DNA of 64,000 nt from CAYFZO01 sp965226235 (GTDB lineage: Bacteria; Pseudomonadota; Gammaproteobacteria; Poriferisulfidales; Oxydemutatoraceae): assembly GCA_965226235.1 (NCBI GenBank), contig OZ245335.1:434001-498000 (forward strand), read 5' to 3'. A program made the position numbers and the translations under genes. The notes beneath the pieces are model-generated. The model worked only from the letters and a program-made list of their open reading frames with translations. It was not told where the DNA came from and searched no databases. Shown here in pieces: positions 32,605 through 41,825 of the stretch; within the stretch, counting starts at the first letter, position 1, and each line of letters begins with the position of its first letter.

Positions 32605-35415
32605 GTGGAAAGGAAAACTATCGATCGTCTCATTATCAACTCGCCTTATGAAGAGCCGGCGGAACACTGGAATTATGTTCGTGAACGGCGCACGTTCTCT
32701 CAAGTTAAAGGTCGTCGACCAGCCGGATATGTGATTGCATCCGAAGACTCCCGGTCCTTCGATGAACCGGGCCATTTCGTTGAGATTCCTCTGGTGAACC
32801 GCATTCGACCACGAGTGCGCGCATGGCGAGAGGCCGGATATCCCGGTGTGTCTGGAATGACAAAAAGGCTGCTGGAGCACTGGACTAATCCCGAGGAGTT
32901 CGACAGCCGTCGGTTTTTCTTTTGTCAACTGGAGGCAATTGAGACCCTGATTTGGCTTGCCGAGGCTGCGGTAGCCGACAAATTGGGTTTGGAGATTCCT
33001 TCCGACGGAGGGGCAATCGAACGATTGTGTGCAAAGATGGCAACCGGCACAGGTAAGACCATCGTTATGGCCATGGTTATCGCTTGGCACATCCTGAACA
33101 AGGTCACTTATCCGCAAGATCCACGATTCGCCAAGCATGTCCTGATCATAGCCCCCGGGCTTACAGTTAAGAGCCGTCTAGCGGTGTTGGAACCGACCCA
33201 CGCCGAGAATTACTACAATGCATTCCGCATCGTGCCTTCCTCTCTTTTCGACAAGTTGCGCCAGGGGAAGATTTTCGTTCGCAACTGGCACACACTCAAT
33301 TGGGACACTGACGAGACCGTTTCCAAGAAACGGAGCGTGGACAAGAGGGGTGCTAAGAGCGACGAGGTTTATGTACGCGAAGTCTTGGGTGACTTCGCAC
33401 GCGTCAGAAATATTCTGGTCATCAATGACGAAGCGCATCATGCATGGCGCGTTCCCGCGGAATCCAAAGTCCACGGCATCACCAAGAATGAAATCGAAGC
33501 GGCGACCAAGTGGGTTAGCGGTCTGGATAGGATCCATCGAGCACGCGGCATTCTCGCTTGTTATGATTTTTCCGCGACCCCTTTTGCGCCATCGGGAAAA
33601 CGTAGCTCCAAAGAGGCCTTGTTTGGCTGGATCGTTAGCGACTTTGGCCTGAATGACGCCATCGAATCCGGATTGGTCAAAACGCCTCGCGTGGTGATTC
33701 GCGACGACGCGGTTCCTGATGCCCGCACCTATAAATCTCGTCTCTACCATATCTATAACGACCGAGACGTGAAAGACGACTTGGCGCGACGGGCCAAACC
33801 GGAGGAACCACTGCCTGATTTGGTCATGAATGGCTACTACCTGCTTGGCTACGACTGGCTTGAGACGGCCAAAGAGTGGGCCGAACAGTCAAGCAATATT
33901 CCACCAGTGATGATCACTGTCGCCAACCGGACCGAGACGGCGGCTCGAATCAAGTATGCGTTCGACCGCGGAAAGGTTCGTATCCGCGAGTTGTGCGACC
34001 CCGAGCGAACCCTTCATATTGACTCGAAGGTGCTCGAATCCGCAGAGGCCACCGAAGAACCGATAGCAGAGATCGCTGCCAATGAGCGCAGAGGAAACGT
34101 GGGCAGTGGCCTTGCACCAAAACTCACCCAGAAGCAGAAAGCTGAATTACTGCGCCAACAGGTCGACACCGTGGGCCAACCAGGCAAGCCGGGCGAACGC
34201 ATACAGAATGTCATCTCAGTCGGAATGCTGTCCGAGGGCTGGGACGCGAAGACGGTTACTCACATCATGGGACTGCGTGCATTCACCAGCCAGCTTCTGT
34301 GCGAGCAGGTCATCGGGCGTGGCCTTCGCCGAACTACATACGATGTGAATCCGATTACTGGATTGTTCGCGGCGGAGCATGTCAACATCTTTGGAGTTCC
34401 CTTCACTTTTTTGCCCCACGAAGGCGGGGAGGACGACCCACCACCACCGCCGAAGCCAAAGACTGCCATCGAGCCGGTAGCCGATCAGGCAGAATTCGAA
34501 ATCTCCTGGCCAAACATCGTCCGCGTCGAACACATCTACCGTCCGCGTTTGTCCTTGGACTGGGAAGCGCTTACGCCACTCGAACTTGACGCGAGCCAGA
34601 CAGCCAGACTCGCGGAATTGGCGCCAATCGTCGAGGGCAAACCGGACGCAACGAGGATTACGGCCATCGATTTGGAGAATCTGGCGCGTGAATTTCGTAC
34701 GCAACGGATCATCTTTGAGACCGCTCGAGATGTTTACGAGCAGATGCAGGCGAACTGGCAGGGTGACAAGGCTTCTCTGCTAGCACAGTTAGTCCGCCTG
34801 ATCGAGCAATTCATCCACTCGGGCAACATCAGTATTGCTCCGGAATCATTCGGTCGCGGCGACATTAGGCGCCGGCTCATCATCACGCTCAATATGACCA
34901 AGGTGGTCCAGCATATCTGGGAAGCCATACGCTTCGCCAACACCGAGGGTCTGGAACCGGTATTTGACCGGGATCACCCCATTCGTTCAACCGGCGATAT
35001 GGGCACGTGGTACACAGGCAAGCCCTGTGAACGTGCGGTGTGCAGCCATATCAATTTTTGTGTGTATGACAGCACTTGGGAAGCATCCGATGCGTTTGCA
35101 CTGGACCATGCTCCACAGGTAGCGGCTTGGGTTAAGAATGACCACCTCGGTTTCGAAGTGTTCTACGTCTACCGCGGTGTGGTACGTAAGTACCGTCCCG
35201 ATTTCCTGATCCGGCTAAAGTCTGGGGAAATGCTCGTATTGGAAACAAAGGGTCACGATAGTGATCAAGACAGAACCAAACGCCGGTTTCTGGACGAATG
35301 GATCAACGCTGTGAATGTGCATGGGAGGTTCGGCCGCTGGCACTGGGACGTGTCGAAAAGTACAGCGGACATTCACGATATCCTCGCGCGATACTCGCTC
35401 GCCATCGCCTCTTGA
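32605..35415 (+). CDS. res: Type III restriction endonuclease subunit (Res)
   Basis: A 936-residue helicase-nuclease that, with Mod, translocates and cuts unmethylated DNA. Superfamily 2 helicase motifs are clear: MATGTGKT (about residue 144), INDEAHHAW (about 273), EGWDAKTVTHIMGL (about 543) and QVIGRGLRR (about 567). The C-terminal PD-(D/E)xK nuclease is intact: KYRPDFLIRL (Asp866) and LVLETKG (Glu879, Lys881). The start is a GTG at 32605, supported by MERKTIDRLIINSPY. Mod and Res look intact, so the system may be active even with two genes inserted between them. Confidence 0.93.
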   Translation: MERKTIDRLIINSPYEEPAEHWNYVRERRTFSQVKGRRPAGYVIASEDSRSFDEPGHFVEIPLVNRIRPRVRAWREAGYPGVSGMTKRLLEHWTNPEEFDSRRFFFCQLEAIETLIWLAEAAVADKLGLEIPSDGGAIERLCAKMATGTGKTIVMAMVIAWHILNKVTYPQDPRFAKHVLIIAPGLTVKSRLAVLEPTHAENYYNAFRIVPSSLFDKLRQGKIFVRNWHTLNWDTDETVSKKRSVDKRGAKSDEVYVREVLGDFARVRNILVINDEAHHAWRVPAESKVHGITKNEIEAATKWVSGLDRIHRARGILACYDFSATPFAPSGKRSSKEALFGWIVSDFGLNDAIESGLVKTPRVVIRDDAVPDARTYKSRLYHIYNDRDVKDDLARRAKPEEPLPDLVMNGYYLLGYDWLETAKEWAEQSSNIPPVMITVANRTETAARIKYAFDRGKVRIRELCDPERTLHIDSKVLESAEATEEPIAEIAANERRGNVGSGLAPKLTQKQKAELLRQQVDTVGQPGKPGERIQNVISVGMLSEGWDAKTVTHIMGLRAFTSQLLCEQVIGRGLRRTTYDVNPITGLFAAEHVNIFGVPFTFLPHEGGEDDPPPPPKPKTAIEPVADQAEFEISWPNIVRVEHIYRPRLSLDWEALTPLELDASQTARLAELAPIVEGKPDATRITAIDLENLAREFRTQRIIFETARDVYEQMQANWQGDKASLLAQLVRLIEQFIHSGNISIAPESFGRGDIRRRLIITLNMTKVVQHIWEAIRFANTEGLEPVFDRDHPIRSTGDMGTWYTGKPCERAVCSHINFCVYDSTWEASDAFALDHAPQVAAWVKNDHLGFEVFYVYRGVVRKYRPDFLIRLKSGEMLVLETKGHDSDQDRTKRRFLDEWINAVNVHGRFGRWHWDVSKSTADIHDILARYSLAIAS

Positions 35416-35481
35416 ACCTCGAACTGGCAAGCTCCGTGCAGGTGATGAGTAAATCAAGACTCAATAGGAAGTGCGTAACAC

Positions 35482-37266
35482 ATGGCCAAGTTGATTGATG
35501 ACCACCATATACGGGTAGCGTTTTCGATTTATGAAAATAGAGGCGTTTACGCGTTACTGCTCGGCTCTGGCGTTTCTCGCGCGGCTGAGGTCCCGACCGG
35601 CTGGGAAATCACCCTCGATCTGATCCGCCGTCTCGCGCTCCTGCAGGGTGTAAAAGATCAGGCGGATTGGGGTTCCTGGTATCAGGAGACGACTGGAAAA
35701 TTTCCCAGCTACTCGGAAGTAGTGAATGAACTGGGTCTCTCCCCCGAAGAGCGCCGCTCAATACTGCACAGCTACATAGAGCCGACCGCTGAAGATCGTG
35801 AGGAAGGTCGCAAGGTGCCGACCAAGGCTCATCACGCCATTGCCGACATGGTACGGGCTGGCTATTTGCGTGTAATCATCACCACCAACTTCGACCGACT
35901 CATCGAGAGTGCTTTGTATGAACGAGGCATGGAACCGACTGTCGTGGCATCCGTGGATGCCTTGAAGGGAGCGGAGGCACTTACCCACACCCAGTGCTAC
36001 GTACTCAAGTTACACGGTGACTACAAGGATGCGCGTATTCGTAATACGGATTCGGAGCTTTCTGACTATCCACCCGAATATAATGCTGTGCTAGATCGCA
36101 TCTTCGATGACCATGGTCTAATTGTGTGCGGCTGGTCGGCTGAATGGGACCAGGCACTGCGCGCTGCCATCACGCGAAGCCCAGCCAGACGCTACTCCGT
36201 GTTCTGGGCCGCGCGTGGGACACCACACTCTAGCGGTAAGGAGCTAATAGCGCATCAAGGCGGCAACTTGGTCCCCATTACGGATGCTGACAGCTTCTTT
36301 GAGACAATCCGCAATCATGTTGAGACCCTAACGCAGACACATAAGCAGAATCCGCGAAGCGTGGACCTTTTGGTCAGCAGCACAAAGCGATATCTCTCCA
36401 AGCCTGAATTCAAAATTCAGTTGAATGATCTACTGACTTCCGAGGTTCAATCGCTTCTTGACAAGCTCGAACCATCTTCATTGCCCGCGAATGACAGTTG
36501 GGGTACCGCAGAATTTCAACGACGTATAGCGATCTACGAAGCTGCAACTGAACCACTTGCCCGAATGGTCGGTCTGCTCGGCCGTTGGGGGGGAGAAACC
36601 GAATTAACGCATGTGATCGAAATATTGCGTTCTGTCCAGCGACATGCTGATCTAGAAAGGAGCGGAAAGACTGTGTGGCTTAATTTGCGGACTTATCCTG
36701 CCGTGCTGGTGTTTGCCGCCTATGGCCTCGGTCTCGTGTACTCGCAACGCTGGGCCATACTGCATAATCTGTTTACAGCACCCACCCCACGCATGGATGC
36801 TACGAAGCCTCAGCGTGTGGTCGATGAGCTGTTCCTCGGGGCGTGGAACGGTGGCAGCAACGATTATTGGAAAGAACGCAAAGATTTCAACAATAGAAAG
36901 ACACCTTTAAGCGATCACCTTTGCGACATATTCTCAGATTGGGGCAACAGCTTTCTAGGAATCGTCTCAGATTCGGAGGAGTTATACCAAACTTGGGAGA
37001 TTCTGGCCTCACTCGCCTACAGTGAACGCCACACTTTGGTATCGATCCAAGTGGCTATTTCAAGCCCGACCCGACCCGACCTCGGATGGGTGCCTGTGGG
37101 TCGCAGTGGACCGGATTTCCAAACCCGCCGCCGTATCATCGAACGAATCGAAAATAGCAACCTAAAGCAGGCTCTGCTGGAGGCAGGATTTGGCAATGGT
37201 CAGCCGGAGTTTCTTTCCGCATCTGTTACCAACTATCAACGAATCGCTACGTTTTTGCTTTGGTGA
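35482..37266 (+). CDS. SIR2-family protein, second sirtuin of the island
   Basis: A 594-residue protein with an N-terminal SIR2_2-like domain: LLLGSGVSRAAEVPTGWEI (about residues 25-43), IITTNFDRLIE (about 132-142), LKLHGDY (His178) and VCGWSAEWDQAL (about 215). The C-terminal half is helical with no recognised domain. Stand-alone proteins of this size are known as NAD-hydrolysing anti-phage effectors. It starts 67 bases after res and could share its transcript. It is not close in sequence to the longer SIR2 protein at 24694, so this is not a local duplication. Confidence 0.82.
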   Translation: MAKLIDDHHIRVAFSIYENRGVYALLLGSGVSRAAEVPTGWEITLDLIRRLALLQGVKDQADWGSWYQETTGKFPSYSEVVNELGLSPEERRSILHSYIEPTAEDREEGRKVPTKAHHAIADMVRAGYLRVIITTNFDRLIESALYERGMEPTVVASVDALKGAEALTHTQCYVLKLHGDYKDARIRNTDSELSDYPPEYNAVLDRIFDDHGLIVCGWSAEWDQALRAAITRSPARRYSVFWAARGTPHSSGKELIAHQGGNLVPITDADSFFETIRNHVETLTQTHKQNPRSVDLLVSSTKRYLSKPEFKIQLNDLLTSEVQSLLDKLEPSSLPANDSWGTAEFQRRIAIYEAATEPLARMVGLLGRWGGETELTHVIEILRSVQRHADLERSGKTVWLNLRTYPAVLVFAAYGLGLVYSQRWAILHNLFTAPTPRMDATKPQRVVDELFLGAWNGGSNDYWKERKDFNNRKTPLSDHLCDIFSDWGNSFLGIVSDSEELYQTWEILASLAYSERHTLVSIQVAISSPTRPDLGWVPVGRSGPDFQTRRRIIERIENSNLKQALLEAGFGNGQPEFLSASVTNYQRIATFLLW

Positions 37267-37483
37267 CAATTACATCCACCCCCTATAAGCAGATGGATTC
37301 GGGTTTCACGCCGGATGAACACACCGCCAAGGTTTGTTTCCAGGTCCTGAAGGCCACACTGGCAAGCGTGGCGGGTGAGATCAGATCTGGCTAAATGCCG
37401 GATAGATTCCATACCACGGGTAAGGCTCTTCAGGTTTGCAGTGGCTTGCTGAGCTTCATCGTGGGTTTGGAGAATGGCATATA

Positions 37484-37502
37484 GTTAAACCAAAGGTATA
37501 AC
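37484..37502 (+). promoter_or_regulatory. Inverted repeat just upstream of abiEi, likely operator
   Basis: GTTAAACC-AAA-GGTATAAC is an inverted repeat with seven of eight bases matched, ending one base before the abiEi start codon and overlapping a TATAGT (37480-37485) that may be the -10 box. AbiEi proteins are known to repress their own promoter through inverted repeats, so autoregulation is likely. The rest of 37267-37503 holds nothing I recognise. Confidence 0.55.
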
Positions 37503-37503
37503 C

Positions 37504-38349
37504 ATGTCAGCAAAATTAAACTGGCTTATGCAAAACACATCACCAGGTTCTCTGGTCTTGCAGGCATGGCTAACTGAGCATGGTGTCAGCCCTCAGCTTG
37601 CTCAAAAGTACGTCAAGAACGGTGGGCTACAAAAACTGCGTTCCGGCGTTTATGCTCGCCCAGGTAAGACCCCCCAATGGTTTAACGCGGTCGATTGTTT
37701 AATAGAGCAACTGAAATTTCCCGTTCACTTAGCTGGCTTAACAAGTTTGACCTATCAAGGAAAGGCGCACTATCTTCAACTCCAAGAGAAAGCCATATGG
37801 CTCGAAGTGCCTCCAAAGAAAATCTTGCCAAAATGGTTTAAAGCATTTCCTGAATGCTCTGCGGAAATATTTTCAGCCCAATCTGGTAATAAGCCATCTG
37901 ACAATTCATCGATAACAAAAGGTGAAAATCCGCACTGGTTATTTGTCACTAGCAACAAACTAAAAACAGATGGTCCTTCAGATGTAATAGACGTAGAAGT
38001 GAGCAATACTCAATTAAAAGCAAGTAGACCTGAGCTTGCTGCCTTTGAGTTACTCAACGCTGTACCCAGCAAAGTATCGTTTGAGCATGCTGCTGAAGTT
38101 TTTCAAGGGCTAACCGGTTTAAGCCCAAGAAAAGTACAGTCAATTCTGAACAGGAGTAATACGATAAAAACAAATCGATTATTTCTGTTTCTGGCTAATT
38201 ATTACAAACACCCATGGACTTCTCGATTAGATGAGTCGCAGATAAACCTGGGGTCGGGCAAAAGACAGATTGTTACCGGCGGTATGCTTGACCAAAAATA
38301 TCAAATCACCGTCCCAGAATTATTTCTGGCCAAAGAAAATAAATTTTGA
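37504..38349 (+). CDS. abiEi: AbiEi-type antitoxin/transcriptional regulator, orphan
   Basis: The 281-residue protein has the N-terminal winged-helix region of AbiEi antitoxins (WLTEHGVSPQLAQKYVKNG, then LRSGVYARPG and LAGLTSLTYQGKAHYL) and a basic C-terminal domain. In type IV toxin-antitoxin systems AbiEi represses the operon and opposes the nucleotidyltransferase toxin AbiEii encoded downstream. Here no AbiEii follows: a DUF6079 fragment begins at the stop codon. Codon choice and AT content look different from the neighbours. It may be a solitary regulator or a remnant of a deleted pair. Confidence 0.78.
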   Translation: MSAKLNWLMQNTSPGSLVLQAWLTEHGVSPQLAQKYVKNGGLQKLRSGVYARPGKTPQWFNAVDCLIEQLKFPVHLAGLTSLTYQGKAHYLQLQEKAIWLEVPPKKILPKWFKAFPECSAEIFSAQSGNKPSDNSSITKGENPHWLFVTSNKLKTDGPSDVIDVEVSNTQLKASRPELAAFELLNAVPSKVSFEHAAEVFQGLTGLSPRKVQSILNRSNTIKTNRLFLFLANYYKHPWTSRLDESQINLGSGKRQIVTGGMLDQKYQITVPELFLAKENKF

Positions 38350-38949
38350 GAGATACAGAAGTGGACCATGGCCCGACCACATCCTGGCTCTCCACCGCCG
38401 AAGCGGTGTTGCTCGCCGAGCATGACTGGGTGGATCGCATGAAGACCACCCGGCGGGATGTGCTGGGTACGCTCAAACAGGCCGAGCTGACAGAGCAAAA
38501 CCTCAATGCCTCGCCTATCTGTCCACATTGTGGGTTCCGTCCTTCGGTGGAAACCGGTGCGGCGGCAGGCTCGCAGATGATCGACCAGATGGACGCCCAG
38601 CTCGAAACCATGGTGGCTGCCTGGACCTCCACCATCCTCAGCAACCTGGAGGACCCGATCACCCAGGCCAATATGGATCTACTGAAGATCGACAACCGCG
38701 AACCGCTGGAGGCCTTCATCAAGTCGAAGGAACTGCCGGTGCCGCTGGACAGCAACTTCGTTCATGCATTAAAAGGAAGTGCTCTCCGGCCTGGTCAAGG
38801 TCACCGTGCAAGCGCAGGAGTTACGGCAGGCTTTGCAAATCACAGACGGACCGGCCACCTCGGCGGAGATAAAAAAACGCTTTGAGGAATACATCGATCA
38901 ACTCACCAAGGGCAAAGACCCGGCCAAAGTGCAGATCGTAGTGGAGTAA
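38346..38949 (+). pseudogene. C-terminal fragment of a DUF6079/BrxC-like protein
   Basis: The frame begins without a proper start and reads AEHDWVDRMKTTRRDVL, a zinc-ribbon-like CPHCGFRP, and ELPVPLDSNFVHALK. A +1 base in an A-run (38771-38774) then shifts frame; in the next frame it continues EVLSGLVKVTVQAQELRQAL and KRFEEYIDQLTKGKDPAKVQ to TAA at 38947-38949. This matches the end of large P-loop proteins of BREX-like loci. The bulk of the gene has been lost at the junction with abiEi. Family assignment is from memory of such endings and moderate. Confidence 0.55.
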
Positions 38950-38952
38950 GCG

Positions 38953-40716
38953 ATGACCAGGGATGAACTGATCGCTCGGCTGAAAGGCTATGAATGGACG
39001 GACTTCGAGTGCAAAAAAGCTCGGGCTGATGTCCCTAAAGATGCCTATTCCTCCGTTAGTGCCTTTGCTAATACACAAAGCGGCTGGCTGATCTTTGGCG
39101 TCTCGGAAAGCGCGAGCCAGATGGAGGTAACCGGCGTCGATCCGGCTGCTTTTGACCGAGTACAGGATGCGTTTCTGACGACCTTGCGCAGCGGCCAAAA
39201 GTTCAACCACATAATCCATGCAGAGCCGTATGTTTACGAGCTGGACGGCAAACGCATCCTTGCGTTCTTTATTCCGGAACAGAATCGACATCAGAAACCA
39301 CTTTATCTAAATGGCAACCCTTGGGATGCATATATTCGACGTGGCGCCAGAGACGAGCGAGTGACTGATAACGAGTTGCAGCGCTTCCTGCACGATAGTT
39401 CGCCCCGCCCCTGGGACAGCGAGTCGCTGTCGGACTTGCCTATCGAGACCAGCATTGATGAAGAAACGCTGAGCTGGTATCAGCCACAGTTTTATCGTCG
39501 CAACCCCGAACAGAGACTCATCGACGACCCACTGGATTTTCTGGAAGAGTGGAATTTCCTCATCAAGCAAGCTGGCCAGCGTACCTTGACTCGAGCCGCG
39601 ATACTGCTGTTCGGGCGAGATCGTGCGGTGCGCGCCTTGGTACCCAGGCCAGTGGTGGATTATCAGCGCATTGATACCCGATTCGAAAACTGGTCGGCGG
39701 AAGAACGCTGGCACGATCGTCTGGTGTTCGAGGAAAACCTCTTCAAGACCTGACGCGGATTGGTTGCCAAATATGCCCGCATTGCCGAGCACCCCTTCAG
39801 CGTCGATCCCTCGACCATGCGTCGCAACGATGACCCACCGGACTACATCGCCTTTCGCGAAGCCACCATCAACCTGCTGATTCACCAGGATTACAGTGAC
39901 CACAACCGCAAAGCCGCCATCAAGTGGTTTACTGACCGTATGATCTTCTGGAATCCCGGTAATGCGTTTGCCTCCACTGCACAGTTATTGGAAGCAAGCG
40001 AACAGGACATCCGCAACCCCCTCATCGTTAGTGCGTTCAGGCGCATTGGTCTGAGCGACCAGGCCGGTACCGGTATCCGTTCGATAGTACGTAACTGGCG
40101 GGAATTGGGAAAGGTTTCTCCACTGATTCACAATGACAAAGCCGGAAAATCCTTTGAGCTGGTGCTGCAACAGGAAATCCTGATTACCGAGTCCATGCAG
40201 CGGTTTCAGCAACAACTGGGCGTTAACCTCACGCCAGAGCAGGCCGTTATCCTGGCCCAGGCAACCGCGGCAAAGTCGGTGCAAGTCACCGATGCGGCCA
40301 TGACCGCAGACATTAACATTAAGGCAGCCAGTGAAGTGCTGGAGTTTCTGACCGGACAACAGTTGTTGCAACCCACCACCGAAGGCAGCTTCTGCCTTAC
40401 CGACCCGATCAAGGCATTGTTAGAGAAACACCGAGATTCATCTGATGCTCAAGGTCTTGGTCCCACATCAGGGACCAAGTTGGGACTAAGTCGGGACCAA
40501 GCTGAAATCCTGCATAACTGCCTGAAGGAAAAACCTATTTCCGAACTGATGGCATTAGTTGGCCGAACTAACCGGACCAAGTTCAGGGACCAGATGCTTA
40601 AGCCGATGCTGGCAGAAGGCTGGATCGAAATGACCATCCCGGACAAGCCAACCAGTAGCAAACAACAATACCGGGCCACCGAACCAGGCCGACAGTTGCT
40701 GGAGGCCCAGTCATGA
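38953..40716 (+). pseudogene. AlbA_2-domain ATP-binding protein interrupted by one nonsense codon
   Basis: A single 588-codon reading frame is interrupted only by TGA at 39751-39753, where the context FKT-stop-RGLVAKYARIAE suggests a former Trp codon. The N-terminal part has the Schlafen/AlbA_2 pattern (DFECKKARADVPKDAYSSV, FANTQSGWLIFGVSE). The middle has a GHKL-like region (INLLIHQDYSD, DQAGTGIRSIVRNW), and the C-terminal winged-helix part contains LTPEQAVILAQAT and PTSSKQQYRATEPGR. Such proteins occur in BREX-like clusters. Related C-terminal pieces lie at 43164-43733 and 47267-47665. Confidence 0.75.
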
Positions 40717-40754
40717 GTGCGTTTCAGCGATTTGAGGACATAGAAGCCTGCTGA
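40713..40754 (+). pseudogene. N-terminal stub of a four-helix-bundle protein
   Basis: An ATG overlapping the preceding stop (ATGA) opens MSAFQRFEDIEA, the usual beginning of S23-type four-helix-bundle proteins, and is cut after 12 codons by the left end of the IS3 relic at 40752. Only the stub remains. Confidence 0.5.
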
Positions 40755-40960
40755 TCTTTCCCCCGGTAATCCGGTTCATGCGGATCGATCCTGAAAGAGC
40801 GAGAGGCTGGCATGAAGGTTGCCGAGCTGGGACGCAAGCATGGGGTATCGGAGCAGACGATCTACCGTTGGCAGAACAAGTACGGCGGGCTGGAAGTCTC
40901 CGAGGTGAGGCGGCTGAGGTTGCTGGAAGAGGATAACCGGCGGCTAAAGCGGAAGACCTT
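40752..40960 (+). mobile_element. IS3-family left end with partial transposase orfA (relic E)
   Basis: The element starts with TGATCTTTCCCCCGG, which resembles the inverted right end seen at the other relics. Codons from about 40785 read ILKEREAGMKVAELGRKHG, followed by EQTIYRWQNKYGGLEVSE and EDNRRLKR, the helix-turn-helix of IS3-family OrfA. The frame then leaves the family and enters unrelated DNA near 40960. Orf B and the right end are missing. Confidence 0.75.
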
Positions 40961-41151
40961 GAGTTCTTTTGACCTTTTTGTACTCCTCGAACTCCTTGAG
41001 CAACGCCTTCTCGCGCAGCTTCTCCAGGTCACCCACCGCGTCCTGGTTCGGCAACCAGACACGGCACACCGTCTACCCCCACAAGGTTTGTTCTTCGATG
41101 ATCTTGCAGGCGCTGTTATGAATGGTGCTGTATTGCCAAAGTGAATCCATT
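40955..41151 (-). pseudogene. Collapsed SNF2-like helicase relic
   Basis: On the minus strand an ATG overlapping the DUF4276 stop (TAATG) opens MDSLWQYSTIHNSACK, then IIEEQTLWG, a TAG where Gln is likely, and TVCRVWLPNQDAV. This resembles the start of helicases found with BREX- or DISARM-like methylases. It then passes into GDLEKLREKALLKEFEEYKK, which resembles the far C-terminal end of the same proteins. So head and tail are fused and hundreds of codons are lost. The family assignment is tentative. Confidence 0.45.
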
Positions 41152-41821
41152 AGGCCATCGCCTCTACAAGTTCGAGCAGCTTTTCCCGAAAGTGCACGAA
41201 ACTTGGTGACGCGTTGTTCGCAACATCCATTTGAGGACTGATCTTTTCAGCCCACCGAGATTTCTCAGTACCCACAGCCTGCCCGCCTTTCTTGGACAGT
41301 GATTCTGAGCCTCCGTTATAGACTGCATCCGCCAAACGCTCCCATGTGTCGCAAACGGAATCATTCACGTATGCATTCAGGACAGCGTCTTTGGCCTTTG
41401 GATAGGCAGATTTAACCGCTGGGATGTCGCCAAGAAACCAAGCCTCACTCTCTTCGATGGCAATGCAAAACCGGGTTTTCGGCTGAGGATTGCAAGCGTT
41501 CAGGATATTGAAAAGCTCTTGACGAAATGCTTTAAGGCACTTGTCATCAAAATCGCAGACCAGAATGACCGCCGCAGGGAAATTTGCTGGATAATTGGCG
41601 AAATTGGTGAAAGTGTTGCCGTAACCACGAAGGAGCTCTGGGAGCCGGTCAAGCAGGATGCGCTTTCTGGCATCTTTCTTTGCGCCGAGGTTCTTCGGAA
41701 TGTGGCCTATTCCTTTATAGGAATGAACCGTGAACGTATGGCCATCCCCGATGATTTTTGGGATAAGAATATCGAGAGCTTTCTTGCCGGACTGGTCTTC
41801 AACGAGGATCTCAAAATGCAT
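41150..41821 (-). CDS. DUF4276 family protein (TOPRIM-like), partner of the AAA ATPase
   Basis: A 223-residue protein. It opens with FEILVEDQSGKKALDILIPK, where the conserved Glu of a TOPRIM-type fold lies, and continues with AAVILVCDFDDKCL, an Asp-x-Asp motif, and IAIEESEAWFLGD. These acidic clusters are typical of TOPRIM nuclease or RNase domains. It follows the ATPase by four bases, so the two are surely co-expressed. Pairs of SMC/OLD-type ATPase with a TOPRIM protein include PARIS, AbiL and RloAB; this pair is analogous but uses the DUF4276 family. Function as a phage-defense effector is inferred. Confidence 0.7.
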   Translation of the reverse strand: MHFEILVEDQSGKKALDILIPKIIGDGHTFTVHSYKGIGHIPKNLGAKKDARKRILLDRLPELLRGYGNTFTNFANYPANFPAAVILVCDFDDKCLKAFRQELFNILNACNPQPKTRFCIAIEESEAWFLGDIPAVKSAYPKAKDAVLNAYVNDSVCDTWERLADAVYNGGSESLSKKGGQAVGTEKSRWAEKISPQMDVANNASPSFVHFREKLLELVEAMA

Positions 41822-41825
41822 CCAA

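Noticed and set aside
39751..39753. Selenocysteine at the in-frame TGA of the AlbA_2 gene
   Set aside because: The family has no selenoprotein members known to me, the context fits a Trp codon, and the surrounding locus is decaying.
40812..41144. A 110-residue plus-strand protein starting like an IS3 OrfA
   Set aside because: Only the first 40 or so residues match OrfA; the rest is antisense of the helicase relic.
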